Below, one piece after another: positions 37,301 to 49,652 of a DNA stretch of 64,000 nucleotides. The stretch is from Adineta steineri (lineage: Eukaryota; Rotifera; Eurotatoria; Adinetida; Adinetidae): contig CAJNOI010000349.1 in assembly GCA_905250115.1 (NCBI GenBank), positions 1 through 64,000 of the forward strand. Direction: 5' to 3'. The translations under genes and the position numbers were made by a program. The first letter of the stretch is position 1. Each line of letters starts with the position of its first letter. Below the pieces are notes generated by a model. That model saw nothing but the letters and a program-made list of their open reading frames with translations, was not told the origin of the DNA and searched no databases.

Positions 37301-40300
37301 CAATAGAGAAAAGGTGCAATTATTTTGTAAATCAAGGTTATTTTTTTCCTCTCTCACTCTCATTTATTGTTATAAGAGTACGTAATGCTGTATATATATA
37401 AATGTACACATAGAAATAGGATTGATTAAAATACCTGAAGTTTATATAATGAATAAAATTTTTTGTAAATTTATATTCTGATTTTAGGTGTATCAGTACA
37501 TGATCAATCTAGTGTAACAACACGTATCCAATTACTTGAAATAGCTTTAGAAGCTAATGTTGAACAACTTCGTACAAAAGAAATAAGTGAACAAGAAGCA
37601 CAGAATAAAGTAATTGAATTAAAAACTGCACTTCAACGTGAACAAAATCAAGCACATGAACGTATTTGTCATATTGAAGAAATGGCTGAACGTGAAAAAC
37701 AACGAATATTAAAACATCTAGAAGATGAGAAACATTTTACACGTGATATTATTGAAAAATCAGAAACAATGATTGACCAGCTTAAACGTGAATTAAGTAG
37801 TGAACGTAAACGTAAAACTGACGATCAAAAAACGCATGATGCTTTAAGAGATATTTATAAAAAAATAGGACCAAGTCAAGGTAAAACATTAACAAAGTTA
37901 AATAATAATGCAACATTTACAAAAGACAGCACTGAAGAAATAGTTGGTGGTAGTGGTGATGATGATGGTGATACAACAGTATATCATAAAGATGATCCGT
38001 TTTTTGCTTCAACACCACGTGATCGTTCTTTATTAACTGAAGGCAACGAAAGTTCAGATTCTAATGCACTTCAACGTCAACTTGAAGAACAACTTCGAGA
38101 TGATAACGATGAATCTTTATTAATTGATCAACAAAGTGAAACAAATAAGTCAATAGGAAGATCTCGTTCATGTTTACCACCATCACCTAAACGACGAACA
38201 AATAAAAACTCGTTATCAAGAACATCATCAGCATCGGATAAAATTCAATCATCGATTTCAAAAACAGACTCAATATCGAATGCGGAAGGTAATTTTCCAG
38301 AATATATTATTTCTATATACAAGTATTAATTCTCAATAGTATTTTGTAATGAGTATCTAAAGAAATGACTAGTTTAGTTATTAAATTGATCCTTTCTCAG
38401 AGATATACTTCACAATTTTCAGATATTTTATAATTCAAGTCAATAAAAATCTTTTTTCTTGTTGTTTAAAATAATAATTGAAATGTCTTTACTATTATTT
38501 TTTTAATACAGTATAAATGTCAAATACAACTGACAAAAATGTAGGTATAATATTTTTTCGGGGAGCAGGAAAAAAGAGAACAAGTTGCTATAAAATTGCT
38601 TTGCTCATATTATATTTATATGCTAATAATAAAGATAGCAGCAATATATATTTAATCTTTTATAAATTATTCTTGTTGTTTTCTTCTAATAGATGACGAT
38701 GATAATGATTTACTTTTTCGTCTTCATGGTTATATTAAAGCTGGTCAAGCGAATATATCTGGTTTAGGTGATCTTGCACGTCTAACAGTAAATGATTCAG
38801 GATATTCAAGTCAACAAACAGGACGAGAAACAAGTATTGCAAATGATAAATTACAATCTCTTCTTTCTACTCAACCATTTTCTTCATCTAATAAATGTTT
38901 CATTGATCCAAATCTATTTAATCGTGAATATACAGTTGGAGTTATTACAACAAATTCTGATCAACAACAACGTTATTATGATCAATCAAAAGTCGGTAAT
39001 GTTACATTATATCCAACACCAGATGGCTATATTCTTGGACCACATTCAATAACTGTTCCACAAGAAAGATTATCTTCGTATACAAATCCATCTCCATCAC
39101 ATTCGTTAACACATACGGATTCTCAATATTTTGCATATGTTAATATTCCACCAGATGCACTTTCATCAAATCGTCCAGCAGCAACACGAAATAAACGTGA
39201 TGAAGTACGTTTACAAGGACCAGTTATACTTCGTCATGATACAATCTCGAAATCTGAAGATGTTTCTCCAGTATCCGTTAAAGTTCGTAGTTTAAAATTT
39301 CCTGATGTTGACCAAAGTCCAACGACTGATTCGAATTTAATTCGTCGAGAAATTGATCGAACATCAGATGAACTTGATTATTTAAAATTAAAATTACAAC
39401 GTACAGAAAATGATTTACCACATAATAATCAATTACATTTATTAAAACATACATTAGAACATCAAACAAGAGGTAAATACTCTTATATATAGAATAATTA
39501 TTTTTTATTATCAAAAATTTTAATATTTAGAAATTGAACGTGTAAGAATAATTCATCGAGAAATATTAAATAGTGGTCGTGATAGTGAAGCAAATCTTCT
39601 TGATTTATGTCAACAAGTTCAACGTATACAACGAGATGTACATGAACATCTAAGTCCATCACTTTTACGTCTAATAGATGAATCTTCACGAATAAATCCG
39701 GGTAAATTAATACCATTATCATCAGGTGATGGTCACTGGTTATGTACTGTTCCACGACATGCTGATCTTGAACAGATAATAGCTGATCTTGAAGCAAAAC
39801 TTGATGAACAACGACGAGAAATAACTGATACAAAATATGAAAATCGTCGATTGGAACGATCATTAGTTAGAAAATCGGTTAGAATTGAGGGTCTTGATTT
39901 AGCAGCAGCACATAAACGATCACGATCTATTGCTGATTTAACTGAAAGAGAAAGTCTTCAGGTAGAATATCTTTTGTAGAAATATATAAGTTTTGAATTT
40001 CAAATTAGGATGATATTTTTGTCTTGGAACAACAACTTCTTCGAAAACAACGTGAAATTGCAATTTCACAAGAACAATTAAGAGAAATGACATCATTATC
40101 TCAAAATGTTAGTTGAAAAAAAATTTTTTTATATAACTACTTTTTTCTATTAGGTTGTTCATGATTTAAAAACTGCTCGTCAACATCAAACAATTGCAAA
40201 ACGTGAAACAAAAGGTCTTCAACAAAAAATCGAAATATTAACTCGAAAATTATATAAATTAACAAATGATACAAAACGAGCAGAAGAAACTCTTACAAAA

Positions 40301-43300
40301 ACATCAATGAATATTCAATTAATGGATAAAGAAGAAACAAAATTAGACAAAGTTTGTATAGATTATAATTCAATTCTTCATCATTTTTTTTCCTCTTCTT
40401 CTATAGATAATTGATGAAAAACGAGCTTTATCAATTGTTCTTGATGAACAACTTTATGCATCATTTAATTCATTTAATTCTCTTATCAATTCATCTATGA
40501 AATGTTTACAAGAATTAACATCAGCAACAACTGAAGATGAATTACAATTCAATTCATTACCAGCACCTTCATCACAAATAAATTCAACATCATCAAATAT
40601 ACCACCAGAAGAAATGCAACGACAAATTTCACATATGATCTCAGAAAATAGTCGTATACTTTCACGCTATCATACAATGTTACAACAACAAAAACAAAAA
40701 TCAACAACATTAAAAAATGAATTAACAGAAAAAGAAACAACTTTAGCACATATTAAATCTGAATTAGATGCTTACAATGAACAATTACGAAAAAATGCTC
40801 AAGAACTTTTACAGGTAATTGGAGATTAATGGGGATTTCTAAGCAACATTATTTTATTCGAGATAAACTAAAGAGATGTTGATTTACCATTGTGAATGGT
40901 ATTGCGCAGTACTAATGAGTAGACCGCACTATTAGGATTCGTATGTATGGTTTCATTCAGAGATGAGCACAGGGCAGGATGTGCGACGCATCCTATCCGC
41001 TAGAGCCCTACGGTTCCATTTTCGGTTACTAAAATCTGTTTTGGGAACCGGTGGTTCTACGATGAATACAAAGTATTAAAACATAGATTTTTCAGAAATT
41101 TCTATATTTCATTCTCAAGATTGGTGACGTTTATTATTTCATTAAAAGAGCAATACGCTCCAAAGATACTCGCAGTGTACCGTTACAGCTATTATAAACT
41201 GCAGACTAAAGATTATGTTGTACCTGAAGAGTGTTTTAGTTACCATTAAAAATATTTCCGGTTCCACCGGCTCCGGTTTTGGATAGCAGAAGCTGAAAAA
41301 GTCTGATATCGATTTGGTTTTTGGTTCTATTCTGTTCGGAACCGCTGGGCTTTACTATCCGCAATGCGTGATGGATGGGTCGGAGCGGCAGGCAAGACAG
41401 AATGTAAAAGTTCGTCCTACGCTCACCTCTAATTCAGATTCAAGGAGGAAGAAGCTAAATCCGGATTTCCGAAGACTCCAAAAAACCGTTTTGGATTCCA
41501 TATTCCACTCTGTCCCCTTGTTCAAATCACAAACCCAAGTTCAAATAATAGGAAATATCTTGCTCATTAGATTATTGAATCTCTAAACATCTTAAACAGA
41601 ATTTTAATGTTAAAGATATCTTAAATGACATTAGCAAATTTTCTGTCTATTATCTAGGATAAAAATGTTTTGGAAGAATTAGAACGTGTTAAAGAATTAA
41701 AAGCCGATAAAGTATCTGAACTTGAACGTCTCATTGAACGTCGTCAAACACAAGAAAAACATGCACAAAAAGAATTAGAACAAATAACAAATGAACAACA
41801 ACGTTTAAAAAAACAATATAAAGATGGTTTATCAGAATATGATCAATTAAAACATAATATAGAAGCTGATCGACAAATATTAGCTGAAATGAAAAATGAA
41901 TCAACACATTTACGTGAACAAATTAAAACATTTCTTGATGAAAAAGAACAATTAGATGAAGCATGTGATTTACTAGCTAAAAAATGTGAAGCTTTACATA
42001 ATGCATGTAAAGAAAAAGAACAAAGTAGTCTACCAGGACTTATATCACAAATTGATGAAAAATTAACAGTATGTAAAAGTTTAGAAGATGAAGTTATTAA
42101 ATTAAAATCTGAAAAAACACGTTGTTTGGAAGAAGTTACTGAAATGAAACAAAAAATTGAAAAGAAACGTATGGAACTTGGACATTCATCGAATGATTTT
42201 AGTTTAGAACATCATGGTCAAGATTTACAACAACGTATTAGACGTAGTGAATTAGATTTAGATAGACTTAATGGTAATATTGATGAACGTAGTCGGACTT
42301 TAAATGAATTAAATACAATGATTGCTTATACTAAAAATATTATGAAAGTAAATGCAAAATTTTTATTCTAATTTTTGTTTAAATAAATTATTTTTAAAGA
42401 ATAACCCACCAAATGAAAATCGTCGAAATTTTACACAAGGTTTATCATCCGATTTTCCAATTCTCGATCAACGACATCAGTAAATTTAATTTTCTTTTTG
42501 TAATTATAAGTTTTTTGTTGTTTTTATTTTCAAGACAAGAAAATGCAACATATTATGAAACTAAAATTCAACGATTAACAACAACTCTTAATGATAAAGA
42601 ACAAGAACTTCGATCATCAAATATGCAATTAATAATGTAAAAAAAATTATTTTCAAAACAATTTCTTTTATTTATTTGTTTCTATTTTTAAAGGGCAAAA
42701 GATGAACTTCTACAAATGCAATATAAAGTACAAAATCAAGAAGCAAATGCTGAAGCTGTACGTAATTCTATGCAAGTTGAATTAGATAAATTAAAACATT
42801 GGTTACAAATCTATGAAAATCGAAAAGCAATATTACGCCCACAATATCATGAAACATTAAAAGAATTAGAATTAAAATTACATGAACAAGAAATGTTTTA
42901 TAGAAAACAAATTAAAGATCTTGATTCCGAAATGAAAAGAAAACATCATGGAAGACCATCGGATGATTCAGGGTATGAGACTTTTCATATATATTGTCCA
43001 TCTATTAAAGATAGTCTGATGTATTTATATTGATTTGAGCCTTAATGATCTTGAAATTAAAAAATGTTACTTTGAATTAAAATTTTAGTCGATATTCTTG
43101 ATCTTGACTTCTTTATAAGACGATTAAAAAGACAATACAATAATCAAAAATTTCATTGAGAAATAATAGACATCTGTTTTCATTTTAAAAATTCATATCT
43201 TCAACTAAATGTCACAACAAATCAAGACATAAAACATGTTCTCAACTAACCTGACTGATTCCTTTGTAGTCAAGATCAAAATAAAGCAATTTTTCTCCCG

Positions 43301-43783
43301 AACATATTTGTCATTAACTCACTGAAACGTTCAAACTGTTTCTTCTTCGACAAGACTTTCACCAGCAGGATATTCACCATTGGCGAAACTACAATAGGCA
43401 TTCGCCAATTAGCGAAAGTCCAGTAGGTTTTCGGCAACTGTAATAACACAAGATTAGTGTAAGGTGCATATGACAAATTACCCTAATATTATCAGAATAA
43501 GCATATTATAGTCTAAACCCTTCAATATAGTTACCAGGAGCTATTTTAAATATTCTTCTTCTTTTCATATAGATTCTTCAGTGATACAACTATAGGTGAA
43601 AGTCGTATATCTCCAACAGTTGATGCTAATGATACATCGATGTTACGTGAACAAATTCAAAATATATTCTCTCAACATACTCAGGAATTAGATAAATGTA
43701 ATTCAAAATATAAAACGAATTTATCGAATCTTAAAAATCGTCTCCATGAATTAGAAAATTCTACAACAACAACGACCTATTAA
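34374..43783 (+). CDS. CNTRL: Centriolin, LRR plus long coiled-coil centrosomal protein
   Basis: 18 exons give 1944 residues: 34374..35185, 35244..35412, 35895..36033, 36090..36228, 36283..36356, 36422..36564, 36616..36895, 37488..38288, 38693..39472, 39531..39961, 40009..40107, 40154..40351, 40407..40814, 41658..42347, 42400..42479, 42535..42636, 42694..42972 and 43573..43783. After a Ser/Asp-rich start, GIRYITDGFIRKISKQNNV leads into about five leucine-rich repeats (NLENLDLSNNLIEKIDGL, and others) that match centriolin in order. CEKQCKLEQELAFYKIDLKF is nearly identical to the vertebrate signature after the LRR cap. A long coiled coil follows, broken by a Pro/Tyr-rich middle (TLYPTPDGYILGPHS) also found in the family, then more coiled coil. 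Role: mother-centriole subdistal appendages and midbody abscission. It is shorter than human (2325). Four introns exceed 450 nt; two of these hold MITEs. Confidence 0.94.
35674..35832. mobile_element. hAT-like MITE, 159 bp, in centriolin intron 2
   Basis: The left end CAGTGTTTTATCCAG and the inverse of the right end CTGGAGAAAACACTG differ at one base. CATCTATT (35666-35673) and AATCTATT (35833-35840) are a 7-of-8 target duplication. Inside is GC-rich sequence (GGGCGGCGCCCACCC) unlike the AT-rich intron. No coding capacity. Confidence 0.85.
40961..41429. mobile_element. hAT-like non-autonomous element, about 469 bp, in centriolin intron 13
   Basis: The left end AGATGAGCACAGGGC and the inverse of GTCCTACGCTCACCTC are imperfect inverted repeats centred on TGAGC..AGG. 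TCATTCAG (40953-40960) and TAATTCAG (41430-41437) form a 7-of-8 duplication. The host intron is 843 nt, the longest in the gene. The interior has repeated GGTTC/GGAACC motifs. The plus-strand ORF 41314-41586 spans the right end and has no transposase features. Confidence 0.65.
43353..43440. repeat. Three diverged tandem units of about 29 bp in centriolin intron 17
   Basis: Successive units share the pattern GCGAAA-x-T-x-CA-x-TAGG-xx-TTCG-x-CAA, clearest in the second and third units; the first (CACCAGCAGGATATTCACCA) is more diverged. This repeat explains the open minus-strand frame at 43276-43476. Confidence 0.5.
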
Positions 43784-44050
43784 AAGTGTAGTATTAGTAT
43801 CAGATACATAACATTGAATGTCTCTTTTTTTCTTTTATTGTCTACAAAATTTTTCGTAGTTTAGATGGACTTTTTTTTTTTGTTTGTCATTTTTCTTTAT
43901 ATTACTAAAGTGAAAAAAAAGCAACAATGAAAAAGAAACACATAATATGTTATTTTTGCGTAGAAAAATACGAAAAGCAATGAAATTGTCGTAAAGACTA
44001 AAAAGATATAAAGAAAATATCGCTATTGTCATTTTTTAGTCGTATGATTT

Positions 44051-47000
44051 CTAATGTTGTAGAATAATAGAAGCAGCATCACTACGACCTATTTGATTAA
44101 GTACATTGATCATATTAACAAGAGATTCTTGTCGAGCTTCCCATAATGTTAATAAATGTTCTGTTGGACTTGATTTTGTTGCAAAATATTGAAGATAACT
44201 AAAATATAATAGAAAATAATAGAAATTCAGTTGATTCTTCGCGTATTACTTTATTCCAAGAAGATTATTTGCAAACATACGCCAATCATTTCCAAGTGAA
44301 TTAGGTGGATCTAATACTACACATAATTTTTGACGAATTAGCGATGGTAATCTTAATAAGACGAAAAAATTTTAATCTTAATTAAACTAGTTTTTCTTAA
44401 TATTACTTAGATATTTCTTTCGTAGATTTTGTAGGTTGACGTTGACGTATAGAAGAACTATTATATCCAGAATTGTGAAGAAACTAAAATTGAATGCATC
44501 GATATTAAACACATCTTGCTCTATAAATACTAGGGATGCGCAGTTTCAGTCTACTGAATACTGGTAGCACCGTCAGTTGCTCACTGACAGTGGGTGCACC
44601 ACAACACTGTTGCGCCGACTTAAATCGCTTTATACTGACTTCCTAGACTTATGCATATCAGTCAAAGTCGGTGCTTCAGTGCCCACAGTGACAGTTTTAC
44701 AGTATTTGCACTGAAACTGCGCATCCCTAATAAATACGAATATCGATTTAACTTACATTATGTGTATTAACACATAAACGTGTATGTAATGCACTATCGA
44801 GTATCGTTGGTTGATAAACATCAATATGCATAGCTAAATGATCAATAAATGTTGTTGTTGAATGTTCATTATCGAGTTGTAAATTTGGTATAATAAATAT
44901 AAAACAAGAACGATCAAATCTTGTTGACCAAAATGTTTTCAAAGATATTTCTTTATATCCAATATTAATTCTTGATGTTGATGATAATTCTAAATCAACA
45001 TTAATACATATTTGATCTTCATAATCATGTAAAATAAATTGTTTTGGTTGATCACATAAATAATTTTGTAAAGCAAATTCTTCTGTTAAACAACGTTCTA
45101 ATGCATCTGTTGTTGCATCAAGAAAACGTAAACGTAATGTTGATATAATTTCATTTGAATTTGTTTCTGTTGTTGTTGATGAACGATTAAAAAATGAAAC
45201 CATTTGAATATATTTTGATGCATGATGATGTTTTGAGATTGATTCACCAATTAATGCATATGCACCCATACTTTCAAACTAGAAAAAAATAAAAATTTAG
45301 AAATAAAATAAGACAAAAAAAAATTTATTTACTAAAATAAATGCTTGTTGTTGATTATTAAATTGTAAATAAACCGGTGTTGAAATATTTTCTTGTCCAT
45401 AAGTAAGAATTGTTTTCCAATTAAATATATCATCACTAAACATTAAATTTAATTTCCATGATGATTCTAATACAGCTGTATGTTCAAATGAAAGAACAGC
45501 TGGTTTAAGTAATGTTATTTCTGATGGACCAATTAATACAACAGGTGATAAACGTGTTTGTCCATTATTTAACATAGGCATTTGATTTTCAATATTTATT
45601 AAAGCAATAAATATTAAATGATCATCATCAAGTAAAACAGCATCTTCAGGTATTATTAATGTTACACCTGTATTAGGAATTTCAAGACGACAACCTTTAT
45701 TATTAAGTATTGAAACAGCAAAATAACGTAAATCCGTATGTTCTGGTAACGATTGAAGAATATTTTCATAGATTAAATTCAAATGATTTTCATTTGATAT
45801 TGGTTGACTTGCTAATGATGGATATTGTATATGATTTGATGTATAACTTGAGGTACTTAATGTTATAGGATGTATAGATGATTTAGTTGCATAAAGTTGC
45901 CTATTCAATGGCGAATCATTTGATAGAAGTAATTTTTCTTTTTCTATTCCGGAATCGAAATTTGTTAATGAAACAGAATTATTTTGTGATACACATGATC
46001 TTGTTGATGTTGTATCTTGTTGTATTGAATAATAAAATGGATATTCAGTTTTATCACTATGACAAACGCCTATATGACTACTACCATTACTACTTGTACC
46101 TTTTGATGTTATACATGTTGATAAACCTACGAAGAAGAAAACATTAATAAAATATGATAATAATAGGCATGTAGCGAACGCGAACGTTCGGGTTCGGTTG
46201 ATGTTTCATAATTTCCTTTATTATGCTTCCACATATGTCAGAAAAGTCATTTCGATGCTCAAATTGTTAGAGTGCGATCCAAACTCGAACTCTAAAACCG
46301 AACCCGAACCGTTCGGTTACAAGCCTAGATAATAACGAATTTACTAGACAAATTTAGATTAAAGGTAGTCTTTCATGGAAATTCAATTCGAAAACAATAT
46401 GCTGAGTGAACATATTATTTTTCACCATGATCGTACACTCTGTTAATATATCATTAACTTCAAGAGTATCATATTAAGAATGAAATATCAGATGTCAGAT
46501 CACATCGAACAAGTGTACTTAAAATGTATCATGCGAATGTATCTTTAGGAAATATGGAAAGTCTTTTAAATTTTAATATACAATTATTAATTTTGCTCAT
46601 CCTATTATCAAAGCTTATCTTTTGCCTTGATTTATATTACATAGGGAATGATAAAGAAAAATGTTAAACAAAGAAAACGATTAAGATAAAATTTTGGTTG
46701 ATTTTTTTCATTAGTTCTACTAGATAGACATTGATTATTTTCTTCTCGATTGATTATTCTCATTAAATATGACAAAGAAGAAAAAGAAATCATCAAAATT
46801 CTTTTCAACAATTGTTAACGTATTGAACAAATTAATACACATGGTGCAGATGATAAGCGTTCCTCCCATTTTCTTTCCTTATTCTTCTCTTTTCATGCAT
46901 TCATTCTCAGTTCGTTAATCTATCGAGTGGGCCCGAGCTGACTGACCGCCGGCACACAATCACATATACACACTACAATTATCTCTGCGGTGTTCTTCTG

Positions 47001-49652
47001 TCCCCACACGCACAGATTGCTATCTGTCAGTTTGATCTCAATTTCATTGTTTTATTCAAGCAATAAGTATGCATAGCAAAAAAAAACGCTTGTTTCAAGC
47101 AATTTGCACTTTTGCCGCTTTATGATTGTATACATATTAAAGTTCAGCTGTTACAGAGTAAAAAAAATGAGAAGTACGAGAGACATATTTATTTATAAGT
47201 GCACAAATGTCACTATGTTTAGTCTAAACTTTTATTAAAGCGGAAGAAAATGATAATATAAAGATTATATAATCACAAAAAATTACCTTTTTTTGATGTT
47301 AAACGTTGTCGACGACGCCAACAAATTAAAAAAAATAATATGGTCAGTAAAAGAAAGATGAGTGTACCGATACTAATCGATGAATAAACGATCACATTAA
47401 GAGCAGACGATGAAACAAGAGTCGTAGTATTTCTACCATTATTAATATCTAAATAAAAAAAATATATATATATCTGAAATAATCAATGTCCAGACAAAAG
47501 AATTTCTTAAGAGCGTCGGAAATCTGACTAGACGCCGCCTCTCGTTATAATCAAATTGAATTAGTTATTTCATAAGAATAAAGATCAAGTAGATGGTCAT
47601 CATCATCATCATCGACTTACTTGAACAATGATTTCCTTTGCATGGTCGACTTTCAACTAAATAATCGAGACATGGCTCTTGTAAACATTGCCGCGTACGC
47701 ATTGATGTACAATCCGATGATCGGCAAGTCGACCATTCAGTCCAATTTGTATACGTACCTTTAAAATTAATAAAAATAAATGAAATTTTTATATTCAAAA
47801 TCGTTTCTATTACCACTTGACAATGGACGAACGGGAGCATTTGATGATGATGATGAAGTTTTATTCGAACAAGATACAAGACAATCACGTTCTTGTATTA
47901 ATTCACCATCACAAATAGGTTTTTTTCCATCGGTTACTGATGGTTTTAAACAAGTTCGCATACGTTGTTGACGACCCGTTTTACATACTACTCCTGTACA
48001 GTCTGTCCATGAAGACCAATCAGAAAAGCCATCATCTTTAGAGCGAAAAAGAAAGATTCTTTTATAAAATATTATTTAAAAATTTATCCTACCTGTTGGC
48101 ACAAGTACACCTGGAGGAGATGGTAAATCTTTGGGACATGCGACTTGACATTCTCTTTCGTGTATCTGATCACCATCACAACTAGGACGATTTGTAATAG
48201 TTGGTGGATTAAGACATGTACGTACGCGTTTTTGACGACCAATACTACATGGTATACCTTTACATTCAGAAAATGGTTGCCAATCAGACCATCCACGATC
48301 ATCTAATCAAATAAACAAATAATTTAAACTAAATTCTATTTTTTATATATTTATACCATGAACAATAAGTTCAGCTGGTTCACTTGAATAAGTTCCAGCT
48401 ATATTTGTTGCAACACACGTATAATTCCCAGCATCTGTTTGTTTTATTTGTGCAATAAGTAAAGAATTTTCATTTGATAATATAAATCTTCCATTACGAT
48501 TTGTTTCAAGTGATTTCCCATCTTTTAACCATGTTATCTTAAACACAAACAAACAAATAAACGATGAGTTTTTCATTTCTATTCTCTTTCTTCTCTATCC
48601 GTTTTTTTTGTTTTCATGTTAAGTATATCATACATTAAAATTTTTGTTTTTTCGCTTATGAAAATATAAGGTATTACGGGTGTAATGATTAGTTCATCGA
48701 TTATTCGATGGTCTATTCTTGTCTGAGTACGTGTGGTAACAGCAGGCAAGTTATTGAGAATTTAAGTGAACGAATACAACTGACAGGCATACCGCCTATC
48801 ACACAGTATCGAGTATCTTAATATCATATATATATATTCATTGAATAATCAATCTAGTAGTATTCTTTGTATTAAACAACGTGTTATAATAATGAACTGA
48901 TAGTATTATGAGAATATTGGAAGAGAAGACTAACTGAATTATCCGCTCATATAATGATGAGCTATTTATTTATATAAAGATCATTATATAATATATCTTA
49001 CTTTTGGATATGGATTACCACTTGGAGGACGGCATCGTAATTCAGCTGATTTACTTATAACACTATCTGTTCGTAATGGTTCCCATTCAAATACTTTATC
49101 CAAATCTATGAAATAAAAATAATATACTATTTAAATTTGCCCTTTTCCTTGTCATCTAATTTGATCTGATTAGAGGATAAGTCTTTTTCTTTTACTAATA
49201 GATGTTACTAGATAAATGTCAAGTCATTTATAGACTTGAATAGTAATATTAAGTCAACTTACAAGCTATTTCAATTGTTGCTGCTTTAGATTTCGATGTT
49301 CCACCTGTTGCTGACCATGCTTGACAAAAACATTTATATCCATTTGAATCAAGTTGCCCTTCAAGTTGTTCAGCTGTAATATCAATTGATGTTATAATAG
49401 TAATTACACCTTTATCCTAAATAAAATATAAGTTTATGTCTTTTTATGAATGTCGAAAATTAAATAGTGAAAACTTACATTTGTTTCAGTTGATTTTGCA
49501 TGTTCATGTTCAGGTACCCATTTATTATCACAATTAAAAAATATTTGACGTGTGCGTATTGCTTTACATTCAAGTTTAACAGGACGATTTTCGAATATAT
49601 ACGAAGATTTGGGTTCAAGTAGAAATTGTGGTTGTTCAACAAACGGCTGCAT
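44051..49652 (-). CDS. UNC5: UNC5 netrin receptor, 5' end not resolved
   Basis: Thirteen exons: 49479..49652, 49263..49416, 49002..49105, 48357..48537, 48093..48302, 47814..48035, 47621..47758, 47287..47448, 45333..46126, 44757..45278, 44407..44483, 44250..44351 and 44051..44198, giving at least 995 residues. Order: UNC5-type Ig1 (FLLEPKSSYIFENRPVKLEC, IFFNCDNKWV), Ig2 (ITWLKDGKSLETN, DAGNYTCVATNIAG), three TSP1 modules (WSDWQPFSEC, WSSWTDC, WTEWSTC), one TM helix (ISIGTLIFLLLTILFFLI) with RRRQR, a ZU5 domain (CRLEIPNTGVTLIIPEDAV), a UPA domain (FESMGAYALIGES) and a C-terminal death domain (LIRQKLCVVLDPPNSLGNDW, YLQYFATKSSPTEHLL). Role: repulsive axon guidance and dependence-receptor signalling. 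No signal peptide is visible. The first listed exon is preceded by an in-frame acceptor (AAATGCAG), so the true start is probably far upstream. Confidence 0.94.
44531..44729. mobile_element. hAT MITE, 199 bp, perfect ends, in UNC5 intron
   Basis: The first 20 bases (TAGGGATGCGCAGTTTCAGT) are an exact inverted copy of the last 20. The 8-bp duplication ATAAATAC is perfect on both sides (44523-44530 and 44730-44737). The TAGGGATG end and 8-bp duplication are hAT hallmarks. Internal partial palindromes (CACTGACAGTGGGTGCACC and GGTGCTTCAGTGCCCAC) suggest a foldback transcript. Confidence 0.93.
46164..46327. mobile_element. hAT-like MITE, 164 bp, in the long UNC5 intron
   Basis: The left end TAGGCATGTAGCGAAC and the inverse of GGTTACAAGCCTA agree with one gap; subterminal GTTCGGGTTCGG is also inverted at the other end. 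Perfect 8-bp duplications GATAATAA flank it (46156-46163 and 46328-46335). No coding capacity. Confidence 0.9.

Noticed and set aside
39278..39863. Two long minus-strand ORFs opposite centriolin
   Set aside because: They are antisense shadows of the coiled-coil exons 38693..39472 and 39531..39961.
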